Shown here piece after piece: positions 1 to 10,200 of a stretch of 64,000 bases of DNA. Position 1 is the first letter of the stretch. Each line of letters begins with the position of its first letter. This DNA is from Melieria omissa (lineage: Eukaryota > Arthropoda > Insecta > Diptera > Ulidiidae): the NCBI GenBank assembly GCA_963971225.1, contig OZ020267.1:90137648-90201647 (forward strand), in the 5' to 3' direction. The notes beneath the pieces were generated by a model. It was not told the origin of the DNA. It saw only the letters and a program-made list of their open reading frames with translations, and searched no databases. A program made the translations under genes and the position numbers.

Positions 1-2
1 TA

Positions 3-205
3 CTTAACTCCCGGCCCTTAAGTGCTCTCAGTATGGACCCCAAGGATATGAGCTTCCTTACTCCCGGCCATTTGCTCATTGGGGAGCCCTTGGTACCAAT
101 GGTGGGCGAATGCATTGCGCCTGAGGCCAATTGCGATCGTTTAAACTCTTGGCAGCAGCGACAGGCTATTGGCAACGTTTTTGGAAATTGTGGCAAGATA
201 GCTAT

Positions 206-208
<3 letters not shown>
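3..208 (+). pseudogene. BEL/Pao Pol C-terminal region, 5' part
   Basis: This is the segment of a BEL/Pao retrotransposon polyprotein just downstream of the integrase core (the DUF5641 region). The frame starting at base 3 reads LNSRPLSALSMDPKDMSF and then LTPGHLLIGEPL, the hallmark motif of that domain. A frameshift lies near base 150, because the following RFWKLWQDSYL motif is in another frame. The coding sequence is then cut by a LINE at 209 and resumes at 872. The 5' part of the element lies outside the window. The copy is clearly dead. Confidence 0.85.
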
Positions 209-237
<29 letters not shown>

Positions 238-871
238 GTCTACGGAAAAAACCTTACAGACCATAGGAGTGACATATAATGTACATTAAAGACTTAACAC
301 TAAGGATTAAGAGCTAAGTAGCCTTTCAAGGCATTGCGAAAAATATTCCTGGTAGACGAGATATCTAAGTCTAAAGAATTAAGAATGAGGTTAAACTCAG
401 CCAACACTCTATTAATAGGAGCATTCGAGCCAAACAGAGTTTTGCTAAAACCCACATTAAGCAAAACGGAGCGGCGAAGAATTCTGCCCGGAACGTAAAA
501 GTTAACTTTACTAAGAAGGGCGGGGCAATCCACCCTCCCATTAATAACATCAAAAATAAAAGAAATGGACAATAAAGTCCTTCTATTGCGCAATGACATA
601 AGGTTAAGTAACAGACACCGAGAAGTATATGAAGGTAAAGGTTCGGCAAAATTTAGCGAACGAAGAGCATGGCGAATAAACACCTTCTTAACCGACTCAA
701 GACGATTTATATAAATTAGATGATAAGGCCTCCAAATAAAAGTAGCGTACTCCAAATTTGATCGCACAAAAGCAGAGTAAAGAGTTTTGAAAGTAAATGG
801 GTCTGAGAAAGCCGAGCTATTACGGCGCACAAAAGCAAGCATGGAAAATGATTTAGAGATAGTGTAGTTAA
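209..871 (-). mobile_element. 5'-truncated LINE, reverse transcriptase C-terminus
   Basis: On the minus strand, 300-850 encodes the region after the reverse transcriptase palm of a LINE, including LYSAFVRSNLEYATFIWRP and RNRRTLLSISFIFDVINGR. The 3' end is the TTTA-repeat run at about 203-236, which is the microsatellite tail when read on the minus strand. The insert splits the BEL/Pao frame: bases 203-208 and 872-877 both read TATTTA, and joining them restores the Pao motif around YLHELQQRPKW. It is the same broad LINE group as the fragments ending at 3,537 and 49,335. The clade (Jockey/CR1-like) was not resolved. Confidence 0.8.
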
Positions 872-1162
872 TATTTACACGAGCTGCAGCAGCGCCCAAA
901 GTGGCGCAAAGTACGGCCGGGTTTCAAGGTGGGAGACTTGGTTGTAATAAAGCGAGAGTCAACGCCGCCGGCCCTTTGGCGAACCGCACGCATTTCTGAA
1001 CTGCACCCCGGGAAGGATGGTGTGGTGCGCAACGTTACTGTGTGGACTGGCAATAGTTCGCTGACACGACCTATTCAACGTTTGTGTTTGTTGCCGTTGG
1101 AACCGATTGAGCCACGTGGGATCTCACGAGTCTCAAGGCCGGAGGATAATGTTCACGCCTGA
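872..1162 (+). pseudogene. BEL/Pao Pol C-terminal region, 3' part
   Basis: This continues the Pao polyprotein after the LINE insertion. It reads YLHELQQRPKWRKV, then VGDLVVIKRE, then LWRTARISELHPGKDGVVR, the typical C-terminal DUF5641 strand order (VGDLV, W..GRV..VHPG.DG..R). It ends at 1162 with a stop after EDNVHA. No further gene follows, which fits its being the last coding segment before the 3' LTR. Confidence 0.85.
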
Positions 1163-1483
1163 CGGCGTGGCAGGGACGTGCAGCGAATGCGATCTGGCAG
1201 CTCGGTGCAGCGGCGAAGGAGAGGAGAGAGAAAAAGGGAAGGTGGCGGTTTTGTCGGGAGGAAGATGAAGGGAAGAGAATTAATTGAATTGAGATTTTGA
1301 TGTAAACGGAACGGAGCAAATAGTGCTGTAAAAAATGAGGGAATAAATTGTAGGGATTTGTGTAGAACAAACATTTAACCACTACATTGCACAAACACTT
1401 TTGCATTAAACGACATTTTTTATAACGTTTTGGAAACGAACAACATTCGTGTATTTATTCGCACGTGATTCGTGGTACGAACA
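1150..1483 (+). repeat. Putative 3' LTR of the BEL/Pao element
   Basis: The sequence starting TGTTCACGCC overlaps the last codons of the Pao frame, as is common in BEL elements. AATAAA-like signals occur near 1342. An end ...ACGAACA at about 1483 would give the short inverted ends TGTTC/GAACA. No second LTR copy is present in the window, so the 3' boundary is a guess; an alternative end is about 1442. Confidence 0.5.
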
Positions 1484-1882
1484 ATTGTCTATTTCTATGT
1501 AACAAAGTTATGACACAATTATTAACAAAAAACAAGCAAAAAAAGATAAAAAACTTTACAATTGCACTAAATGTTTATTTATTAATATTTTTTTACCGTT
1601 GTAGTTTAAACGTGAGCCATTCATTTGTACTTCAAAATGAAATTTGTTTGTATTTTTTAGACCATCCAAAATGGAGAAATCGCGTCAGCCAGATTTGAAA
1701 ATTGGCGTCTTCCGGTCGCCCATACCTCCCCCGGATATAAACGAAAATTTATAAAAAACATTTTTTCAGTAATCAAAACTAAGTATGTACAATACCATAT
1801 AAAAAATTGTTAATGTGGAATACAAATTTGTATGAAAAAAAAAATTTTTTTTACATATGGTCGATTCTACCTGACTACCCCC
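1484..1882. other. Unassigned AT-rich sequence
   Basis: No coding signal is recognised. The stretch from about 1660 to 1882 ends ...GACTACCCCCTTAA. The reverse complement of that end resembles the left end of the TTAA-flanked insert at 61,456, so part of this may be a TTAA-type MITE. No second end was located. Confidence 0.3.
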
Positions 1883-1995
1883 TTAACAAGGTACGCCAGG
1901 CTGGAAGCGGCAGCGTTAAATCTCTCTCTTCACCCTCTTATTTGTGAACGGTTGCTCTTTTTGTAGAATAAAGAACCTACTATTAGTGTTGATAT

Positions 1996-2460
1996 TGTTA
2001 CGAATGCTAGTTCTAGTGGGCTAGTACGTATCTCTGGATTGCGTAATTTGAAAATAAAACACACTTAGTTTCTCAAACGCAGTCAATAAAAACCAACTAT
2101 AACTTTATTTCACAGTTTTGCACTGCACTGTCTTTACACTTAACTATTTGCTTAATTACTCCGTGTAGCACCTTCACTAGTCAAAATCAGACTCACTCAC
2201 TGTGCCGCACCCGGCTGCCTTTTATACCTGTCCGGCCATCGCGCAGATCGTTCTCGCACATTCCAGAGTGGACTAAAGGTTTCCATGATGATCGCGTCCA
2301 TCATTGCCAGGTTGGACTAAACGTTTACATTATCGCGGCCATCATTGCCAGGTTGGACTTAAAGTTTCCATTACCGCGGTCATCATTGCCAGGTTGAATT
2401 ATGGCACGGCGCGTAGCGACAGGGTTGCTTTGCACAGCGACAGACTGTCTTATCGTTACA
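1996..2460 (-). repeat. 3' LTR of Gypsy A1
   Basis: On the minus strand it runs TGTAACGATAAG...ATTCGTAACA. It contains a TATA-like motif (read on the plus strand as CTTTTATACC, near 2220) and about three copies of a repeat containing CATTGCCAGGTTGGACT between 2300 and 2400. A purine-rich tract reading AGTGGTGGGCAG on the minus strand lies immediately upstream (2,461-2,472). Confidence 0.9.
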
Positions 2461-2471
2461 CTGCCCACCAC

Positions 2472-3536
2472 TTAGACTTGTTCGTCCCAAACAAGTGCCG
2501 AGGTTCCGCTGTGATAAGGCGCCAGGCGCTCCAAATGGACAACCTTCAGCTTAGCGCCTTTATTGCTGCAACGTTGAATCCTGTATACCACGTCGTTAAT
2601 CCTAGTCACGACTTCATGCGGTCCTTTCCATGACGCTTGAAGTTTCGGAGACAAACCTTTCCTCCGCTGCGGGTTGTAGAGCATTACCAAATCGCCTTCT
2701 TGGAACCCTGCTGAGTTGGCCCGTAGATCATATCTGGCTTTTGCCTTATCGCTGACCAGTTTGGTGCGGCTCCTTATAAACTGGTGAATTTCCTCCAGTT
2801 CCGCCCGCTTATTGACCACGTAGTCCGTCTTAGCGCCTCCCGTCGTGCTGACTACCCCGAACTTCAAGTCAGCGGGTAGCCGCAACTCTGTGCCGAACAC
2901 TGCTCGGGCTGGAGCGGGTGATGTCGTGTCGTGAGGGCCTGACCTGGCGCCATCAGGAACATGGGGATATGCGTGTCCCAATCCTTTTGATTCCTGCCTA
3001 CCACTTTCCGCAGGTATTCCTCCAGTGTCCGGTTAAAGCGTTCCACCATGCCGTCGGACTGTGGGTGCAAAGGAGTGGTACGCGTTTTCTTTATCCCCAG
3101 CAGCTCACACACTTCCTTGTATACCGCAGACTCGAAATTTCGGCCTTGATCCGAGTGCAACTCCAACGGAACTCCGAACCTGGCTACCGAGTTGTTTACC
3201 AGCTTTTCCGAGATCGTAGTGGCCTCCTGGTTAGGAATAGGGTACACTTCGGGCCATTTGCTGAAGTAATCCATTACAACCAGCACATATTTGTTGCCTT
3301 GAGTACCAGTTGGGAATGGGCCGCCGACGTCCATAGCAATCAGCTGGAAGGGCGCTCCCACGTTATACTGCTGCATGCGGCCTCGAGATCTTCTTGTCGG
3401 CCCTTTCGCGGCTGAACATCGGTCGCAGCTCTTAATCCACTCGGCTACAGACGTCTGGCATCCTACCCAGTAGAATCGTATTTTTATTTTGGCGACGGTT
3501 TTGGTCATGCCCAGGTGCCCTCCACTGGAGTCGTTA
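2472..3536 (-). pseudogene. Gypsy A1 integrase (broken)
   Basis: The minus strand encodes the end of the H2C2 zinc finger (WIKSCDRCSAAKG) and the catalytic core with AMDVGGPFP (Asp), ELHSDQGRNFES (Asp) and GMVERFNRTLEEYLR (Glu), so all three D,D,E positions are visible. A C-terminal domain follows (GPHEVVTRINDVVYRIQR). A frameshift near 2930 separates core and C-terminus. The N-terminal side stops at the LINE junction at 3536, inside the zinc finger. The homologous protein in A4 (57,860-58,965) shows what is missing. Confidence 0.85.
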
Positions 3537-3559
3537 TTTTATTTATTTATTTATTGATT

Positions 3560-4193
3560 TATGTTGGCAATGAATTCCACATTCTAATTGCGGTCACGTA
3601 AAATAGCCTGCCGGAATTGACAAAGTTAAATGTCGGTGCAACAAGGTTAATGCTCCTCCTATACTTGCAGAACTGCAGCTTTTCAAACAAATATAAAGGT
3701 GTTTTGTATGAATTGTATGAATTAGCCTGTGAAGAAATAAGCAGTTCCTGGCAGCTAAGAAATTTGGTAAGCTACAACCAAGCAACAGATGACTATGATC
3801 AGATATGTGGTCATGCTTTCTAAGACCGTACACATATCTAATTGCGTTATTGAAAGCGACTTGAAGTTTTTGCTTGGACCTAGAGTCAAGCGCGCAATAG
3901 ACTACCCCCGAGTTTCCGTCTAGTTTCAACTGGTACGAATGATGCAGTACTTCTCAGATTACGTAGGGTGTAATAAACTTTGCTCACCACAGAACTTATG
4001 TGATCCTCACAAGAAAGAGTACAGTTTATATAAAACCCTAAGTTTTTTACCTTGCTTACAAATTTTAAAGGTACATTTTTGAGCTGAATCGGTGGTAATT
4101 CAGCAAATGAGTAGGCATTTTTATAAATTGGCAAAACAAACGATTTTAGAGGATTTAACCTCAACTTATTGTCCCCGGCCCATGCTTCTATTG
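3560..4193 (-). pseudogene. LINE B reverse transcriptase C-terminal part
   Basis: The minus strand encodes AWAGDNKLRLNPLKSF, then PLKFVSKVKNLGFYINCTL, then a second segment FNNAIRYVYGLRKHDHISD. This is the order of the region downstream of the YADD motif in LINE reverse transcriptases. A frameshift lies near 3,900. The N-terminal side joins, across the P-like element, to TRLNDDLN at 20,546. Confidence 0.8.
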
Positions 4194-4349
4194 CGTTCAG
4201 GCACTAAGCAAATAAACACATAGAGGTGTCAACTCGCACAAATTTGCGTACCAGCGCAGTAGGTCCCATACGCACTTCGGCTATTCGAACATATTCGCGA
4301 TGACTTCGGCAAACTTCTCAATTCGAAGTCAGCTTTCATAATTTGCTTT

Positions 4350-4545
4350 ATGTTGATGTGGTCAGTCGCACATCAACTGTGCGCTGTGATGATGTTACTG
4401 CTGCTGTTATGCGCCTTGCTTTCAGCGCAGCAGGTCCCATACGCACTTTGGCTAGTCGAAAATATTCGCAAAATTGTGTGCGTTGCCTTCACACGCAATG
4501 AAATAATCAACCACCAAAAAAGCCAAAAAAAGCAACAACACAATT
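4350..4545. other. P-like element subterminal non-coding sequence
   Basis: The sequence between the left inverted repeat and the transposase remnant contains a second, diverged copy of the terminal motif (AGCGCAGCAGGTCCCATACG at about 4,417, compared with AGCGCAGTAGGTCCCATACG at 4,253). This suggests a short internal subterminal repeat. No gene is seen. Confidence 0.5.
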
Positions 4546-4659
4546 TCACTTGTTCGCGCTTATTTTTGTGTGTATACCTTTTTTCGTTGACGATCGCTTT
4601 CGCTTCAACAAATTTGCTGATAATGAAACTTCGCCTGATGGACATATTTCTTGCTCGAT

Positions 4660-5430
4660 TATTTGCAGGTTATATGAATTGGATAAAAACAATTCAACCC
4701 GCCTATGTCCCAAATTGACAGCAAAGCATATTCATCCCAATTCATTTGAAAAAATGAAGGTTAAATACGCAACTCACATATTTAGCAATACTGTATCCGC
4801 AGCTATAAAATCTTTGGTTGAAAATGGCTGTTATAATGATTGCAAAGAAAAAGCTTTGTCCACAGCTATACACCTAATTCTGTTTTTACACGGTCTCTTT
4901 TACACGGTTTAAAAATAAAAAAATTTTTTAATATTTCGTGCTAAATGGAATAAAATGGTGTAAAAAAATTAAAAATTTTTTATTTTTAAACCGTGTTAAA
5001 TCTAAAACATGTAAAAGAAGACCGTGTTAAAACAGAATTAGGTGTATTTATTGAAAAAATAAACAGACTTTTTGATTGTTTGAATAGCCATGTTCTTTTT
5101 GATAAAAATCCTTTCCGATCAGCTCTTCGTGAGAATAACAATATCCAAAATTATTTGAAGGAAATGAAAAGCTATGTCAAACGTTGTCAGTATTCTAAAA
5201 CTGTATACTGTTGAAATGGTATAGTTTTATCAATTACTTCCGTTTTGTCTCTTTCACAAGATATCTGGGCGGAAAAATCCAATTTTCTTTTATTATCAAG
5301 ACTTAATCAAGGCCCGCTTGAAAATCTTTTTTATTTCGTAAGAAAAAGCGGAGTTACAAACAATAATCCTTCACTTTTTGAGTTTGACCATATTCTTTCG
5401 ATATGAAATGTAAATGAAAATAAAAGCATT
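4660..5430 (+). pseudogene. P-element/THAP9-type transposase, central part
   Basis: The plus strand encodes HIHPNSFEKMKVKYATHIFS, then INRLFDCLNSHVLFDKNP, then SRLNQGPLENLFYFVRKSG with NNPSLFEF downstream. These are conserved blocks of the P-element/THAP9 transposase family (RNase H-like core and the segment after it). The frame is broken by a 174-bp TA-flanked MITE at 4,871, by stop codons near 5,213 and 5,406, and by the LOA-type LINE at 5,444. No N-terminal THAP zinc finger is visible, so the gene is a fragment. Confidence 0.8.
4871..5044. mobile_element. TA-flanked MITE (Tc1/mariner type)
   Basis: The 174-bp insert has inverted ends CACCTAATTCTGTTTT at the left and the inverse at the right, flanked by TA (4,869-4,870 and 5,045-5,046). 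An inner motif related to TTTTACACGG is repeated in both arms. Removing it restores the transposase reading ...STA-IFIEKINRL. It has no coding capacity. Confidence 0.85.
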
Positions 5431-5443
5431 TAAGGCAATTGTG

Positions 5444-5821
5444 GGGGATCAGGGTTTGGATCCACAAGGCAAAGCACCTGACTGCACGGATGTAGACGTG
5501 GTCCACATCTTCGGCTGCGATCCTTGTGGGTACCAGGCCAAGTGGACTCAACGCCTTCACGAAGGTTGCTTCTGGTGACCGGGCGGTCCCCGGGCGGCTG
5601 TTGAAGCTTGTCTTCTCAGCTGGCGAAGTTTGAGCTGCGGAAATCCAGGAGCGTCTGACCCACAGTGGGCGGCTCCCTGGTCAGCGTCTGATCTCCATGT
5701 TAGGAGCGGCTGTTTCTTATCATCTTTTGGTGGCGTGATAGATGTCAAAGAAACGCCACAGGGGAAGGCGACCCCCTTCATCAAAACCATTCTGGAGGGC
5801 TCCCATAAGGACTCTTTTACG
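5444..5821 (+). other. 5' untranslated region of the LOA-type LINE
   Basis: The sequence between the target duplication and the first in-frame ATG at 5,822. The ORF1 frame is already open from about 5,630 but lacks an ATG there. In related elements this region carries the internal promoter; no motif could be assigned. Confidence 0.55.
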
Positions 5822-7285
5822 ATGCAGGGAGTCGGATCCCCAGTACCGGCGGTAGACAGTGGGCGAGCGGGCTGTCTGGCGTCGTCATCCAACGACCGCT
5901 TAGGCTGTGCAGCGGGACCCCAGGCTGTGCAGTCTACAAATGCTACTGGGAAGCAGGAGGCGCCCAAACCTGCATTAAGCAGGCAAAAGGCGCAGGAGTC
6001 CACAGCACAGGATGGTCCCTCACTTTCGGGGGTGGTGCCTCAGCTCCGGGGCCTTCGACTCGACGCTGCTATAGAGGGGGAATCTATGATTCTCTCGCAA
6101 AGTAGCGGCGCCGGGTCGGTGGACTCTGAGGCGGAGGCGGCACTCCTGGAGGAGGGAGACCGACCTGCGGCCACTGGCTCCATTCCTGGTATCTTACCGG
6201 CGGGGGAACGCAAGGCGAGCAGTGCTGCGAAGAAAGCCAGAAATGGCTACCGGCGCTCTCTTGCGTTTCTCCGCAGAGTGAGCAAAGAGCCTGGATCCTT
6301 GTCCGATAAGGAGAAGGATCTGGTAAGGAAGCACCAGAAGATCGTGGCTAGATTCGAGAAGAAACAGGCGGCGATTTCTGGTGCAAAATGCACGGCCGTT
6401 GCAGCAACGCCTGGTGACAGTGCCACGGCTGCACGGCCCACCGAAGGTGCAGTGGAGGCGGAAAAGCCTAGGAACAAGGCCACATCCTCCGTCACTGCAC
6501 GGGTGAGAGTAAAGACGGGGACGGCAAAGCCTGGAAACAGTGCTGCGGTCGCCCCGTCAAATGTGACTGGTCAGAGACCCACCACCTCTTCAAGGCCCAC
6601 TTCCACCACGGTGGAAAAGGCCGTAAAAAGGGGAAGATCGGGTGACGATCAGCCGACAGGGGAGGGGAAAAAGCTGAAGCCCTCAGCTAGCTTCTCTTCC
6701 CCACAGGAGTTGCAGATAGCCGTGGTGGACCGGAGCGATCCTGATGGGAAAATTCGCCCGGAAAACTGGCTTTCTGTAGAGGCGCGCATTCTGCGAGCGA
6801 TGCTCGAGGCGGCTGACGGCGAAATTGACTTCGACGGCGCTGGCTGGCAGAAGGGTGTCAAAATCGTCGGTTGTGGCAACAAGGAGTCCCTCAACTTCTT
6901 GGTGCGCACTATCGGCGGTCTTGAGCCCCTCTGGCAGGGGGCGAAACTCGAGGTCATACCCCGTGACCGTCTGCCACTCCGGCCTATCGTCACACTGTGG
7001 GTCCCCCCTCCAGTTATGGAGGACGCCGACACGGTGAAGCTGATTGGCCGGCAGAATAGTGGCCTGAACACAGGAGAGTGGAGAATTGTATCCTCCACTA
7101 CTTGTAAAAATGAGGCGGGCAAGGACATCGTGATCGCGGTAGATCAATCGTCCTTTGCCCATCTGCGGGACTCCCTGGGAGTTGTTAAGTTCGGTTTGGG
7201 TTCCCTCAAAGCTCGCTTCCCTAACAAGGAGCGCGCCACACAAGGGAAGGCTGAAGGTAGTGCAGATAAACCTGCACCACTCTAA
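5822..7285 (+). CDS. LINE ORF1 protein (DUF4780-like)
   Basis: ORF1 of the LOA-type LINE is presumably the RNA-binding ribonucleoprotein component. The frame is open from about 5,630, but the first ATG is at 5,822 (TMQGVGSPV), giving about 487 residues. The N-terminal two-thirds is rich in Ala, Lys, Pro, Ser and Thr and probably disordered. The C-terminal third resembles the DUF4780 domain of fly LOA/Baggins ORF1 proteins, with ENWLSVEARILRAMLE, GCGNKESLNFLVRTIGG and VTLWVPPPVMEDADTVKLIG. No CCHC knuckle is visible. The stop at 7,285 lies inside the start of ORF2. Confidence 0.8.
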   Translation: MQGVGSPVPAVDSGRAGCLASSSNDRLGCAAGPQAVQSTNATGKQEAPKPALSRQKAQESTAQDGPSLSGVVPQLRGLRLDAAIEGESMILSQSSGAGSVDSEAEAALLEEGDRPAATGSIPGILPAGERKASSAAKKARNGYRRSLAFLRRVSKEPGSLSDKEKDLVRKHQKIVARFEKKQAAISGAKCTAVAATPGDSATAARPTEGAVEAEKPRNKATSSVTARVRVKTGTAKPGNSAAVAPSNVTGQRPTTSSRPTSTTVEKAVKRGRSGDDQPTGEGKKLKPSASFSSPQELQIAVVDRSDPDGKIRPENWLSVEARILRAMLEAADGEIDFDGAGWQKGVKIVGCGNKESLNFLVRTIGGLEPLWQGAKLEVIPRDRLPLRPIVTLWVPPPVMEDADTVKLIGRQNSGLNTGEWRIVSSTTCKNEAGKDIVIAVDQSSFAHLRDSLGVVKFGLGSLKARFPNKERATQGKAEGSADKPAPL

Positions 7286-10200
7286 AGCCGCCACCCACGA
7301 CCTTATGCAGTTCCTTGAGGAGACTGGAGTTGACCTGGCTCTAATTCAGGAACCCTGGATCGTAGGAGACAGGGTTTGTGGGTTAGATTCAGGTCAATTT
7401 AGATTGCTTCATTCACGCGGTGAAGGTAAGATACGAAGGTGCATTAATTTGTTTCTTTTGTCTCATTACAGTACTGGTGACCTGTGTGTGGCTGCATGCG
7501 AACGACGCGATGGGCGAGACCTGATCCTGTCGTCCGCATACATGCCATTCGAAGGGGAGGAACCACCGCCGAAGGAAGTCCGGGACCTTGCTGCGCACGC
7601 CCGATCACGGAGGCTCGACCTTATCATCGGGTGTGATGCCAATGCACACCACATGCTGTGGGGAAGTTCCGACACCAACAGTAGGGGTGAGTCAATTTTT
7701 GAGTTTCTTCTAGGCTCTAACCTTGTGCTGTGCAATAGAGGCAATACGCCGACTTTCCACAATAGGGTTAGGGAGGAAGTCATAGATATTACCTTAGTTA
7801 CCGACTCCAACACTATCTCCGTGGTCGACTGGAAAGTACTGACGGAATGTTCGTTCTCGGACCACAACCGTATAGTCTTTTCAGTGGCCATAGAGGTTGG
7901 ATGTCCACAAACTTATAGGAATCCGAGAAAGACTAACTGGCCTAAATTCAGTGCACTAGTTTCTCAGAAACTGGCATCGCGCAAAGCGATCGCTACATTC
8001 GAGAGAAACAACATTGACAGGTCAGTTGGTCTTCTAACGAAAGTGCTTAACAAGTCTTTTAATGAATCTTGTCCTAAAAGTCGAGCTCCACGGAAAACCA
8101 ACGCGGTGTGGTGGACCCCAGAGCTAAGACAACTTAGAACAGATACCAGACGTCTCTTCAATAAGGCTAAACTTAGCCGAACTGAAGAAGACTGGGGAGC
8201 CTACAAGGCTAGCTTTAATAAGTTTAAGAAGACTATTAGGGCGGCCAAGCGGGATAATTGGAGGAAGTACTGTGAATCCCTCGACAATGTCAACGAGGCC
8301 GCCAGACTTCGCAAGGTGCTAGCCGGGGCATCACATACCCCTAGCAGCATTAGGAAGTCTGACGGCTCGTGGACAGAATCGAGGGAGGAGCTTCTAGAGA
8401 CTCTCATGAACACCCACTTTCCCGGTTGCACGAGTGTTGTTGAGACGACCACGCCTCATAGACAGCACTCGTCACGACCGGATGCTTTTGTTCGGGGGAT
8501 TATCGATGAGGTCAAAGTGGCATGGGCGATAGACACCTTCAACCCGTACAAATCTCCGGGTCCCGATGGTGTCATTCCGGCTATGCTGCAATGGTCTAAG
8601 GAGGCAGTGGTCAAAGTCTTGGTGCGAATCTTTCGGGAATCTCTCCAACAGGGCTATGTACCGCGCGCCTGGAAAGAGGTTAAGGTGGTGTTCATCCCCA
8701 AGGCGGGGAAGTCAAACCACATCACTGCAAAAGACTACAGACCGATCAGCCTGTCATCGTTCTTTCTTAAGACTTTGGAGAGGCTGGTGGATGTCTATGT
8801 CAGGGGAGTGGCACAGTCCAGGGGACTCTGCAGGACGCAACATGCGTATTGCAGGGGAAAATCTGTAGACAGCGCCTTACATGAGGTCGTTCAGACGATC
8901 GAAAAATCGCTGAGCGTCAAGGAGTATACGTTAGCCGCTTTCCTCGATATTGAGGGGGCCTTTAATAACGTCACTCTAGAGGCAATAACCAGTGCACTTA
9001 GAAAATTCGAAGTGGACGAGAAAGTGGTAAGGTGGACCAGCGATATGCTTAGTAGCAGAAGGGTTCACTCCAGCCTAGGCTCGTGCTCGGTGAGGAGGTT
9101 AACCACAAGGGGCACACCTCAGGGGGGCGTCCTTTCGCCTCTGCTGTGGCTGCTTGTGATAAACAACATCCTCGAGATCTTCGAATCCAGGAGGCTGCGA
9201 GTAGTAGCATATGCGGACGACGTCACTATCCTGATCCCCGGAAAATTTCTTTCCACCATCAGTGATCTCATGGAGTCTGCTTTAGGAGAACTCTCTAGGT
9301 GGGCAGAGCATAACGGTCTAGGAGTTAACCCCTCAAAGACGGTTATGGTACTGTTCACCCGGAGATACAAGATACCGGAGATTAGGCTGCCGAAACTCAG
9401 CGGCATCACTATCACCCTCTCACCCGAGGTGAAATACCTTGGCACCACACTCGACTCCAAGCTTTCTTGGAGACGCAACGTGGAAGAGCGGGTGAAGAAG
9501 AGCCTGAATGCCTTCTACGTCTGTCAGAAGGCCTTCGGGAAAAAGTGGGGATTGCGGCCGGGCATTGTCCACTGGATGTATACAGCGATCATTCGGCCGA
9601 TCTTATGTTACGGAGCCATTGTCTGGTGGCCGGCCACGGACACCAGGTCCTTGGCGACGCAACTGATGAAGGTGCAGAGACTGGCGGCTATGGGAATAGC
9701 AGGAACCGTCAAAAGCACCCCCCAGGCAGGCCTAGAGATGATTCTACATCTCCACCCAATAGAGCAGTTCATTAAGTGCTGTGCTGCTAAAGGCGCTCTC
9801 AGGCTGAGAGAGGCCAACTTGTGGAAAGAGCACGCTTATGGACACTCTGGGATCCTAAGGTCATTTACGAGGCCAGGTACGGAACATCAATTAGATTCCT
9901 GCACGGACTATCTAATTCCATACCTGGATTTTGATTCGCGCGCACTTACCTCCTTTCCCTCAAGGGAAGAATGGGGACTTACAAGTGTGATAAGAGACGC
10001 CTCCATCACCATCTTCACAGATGGTTCTAAGATGGAGGAAGGTACAGGAGCTGGTCTCCACTCAGATGCACTAGGGGCTCAACGGTCTTTCAGACTCCCG
10101 GACCTCTGTAGCATCTTTCAGGCGGAGATTTATGCAATCTGGAAAGCTGCTGAATTAATCCGCGACAGCGGATTATCACCCACGGATATCACAATCTGTG

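Noticed and set aside
1660..1886. A defined TTAA MITE ending ACCCCCTTAA at 1886.
   Set aside because: Only one end is recognisable; no left end or left TTAA with inverse sequence was found.
3537..4193. Treating the LINE pieces at 3.5-4.2, 20.5-21.8 and 29.1-29.8 kb as separate elements.
   Set aside because: They encode consecutive, non-overlapping parts of one ORF2 and the frames join across inserts with target duplications.
4350..4718. A 122-codon frame at the start of the P-like element as a gene.
   Set aside because: The conserved P-transposase blocks are in a different frame (4,550-4,912), so this is an overlapping shadow.
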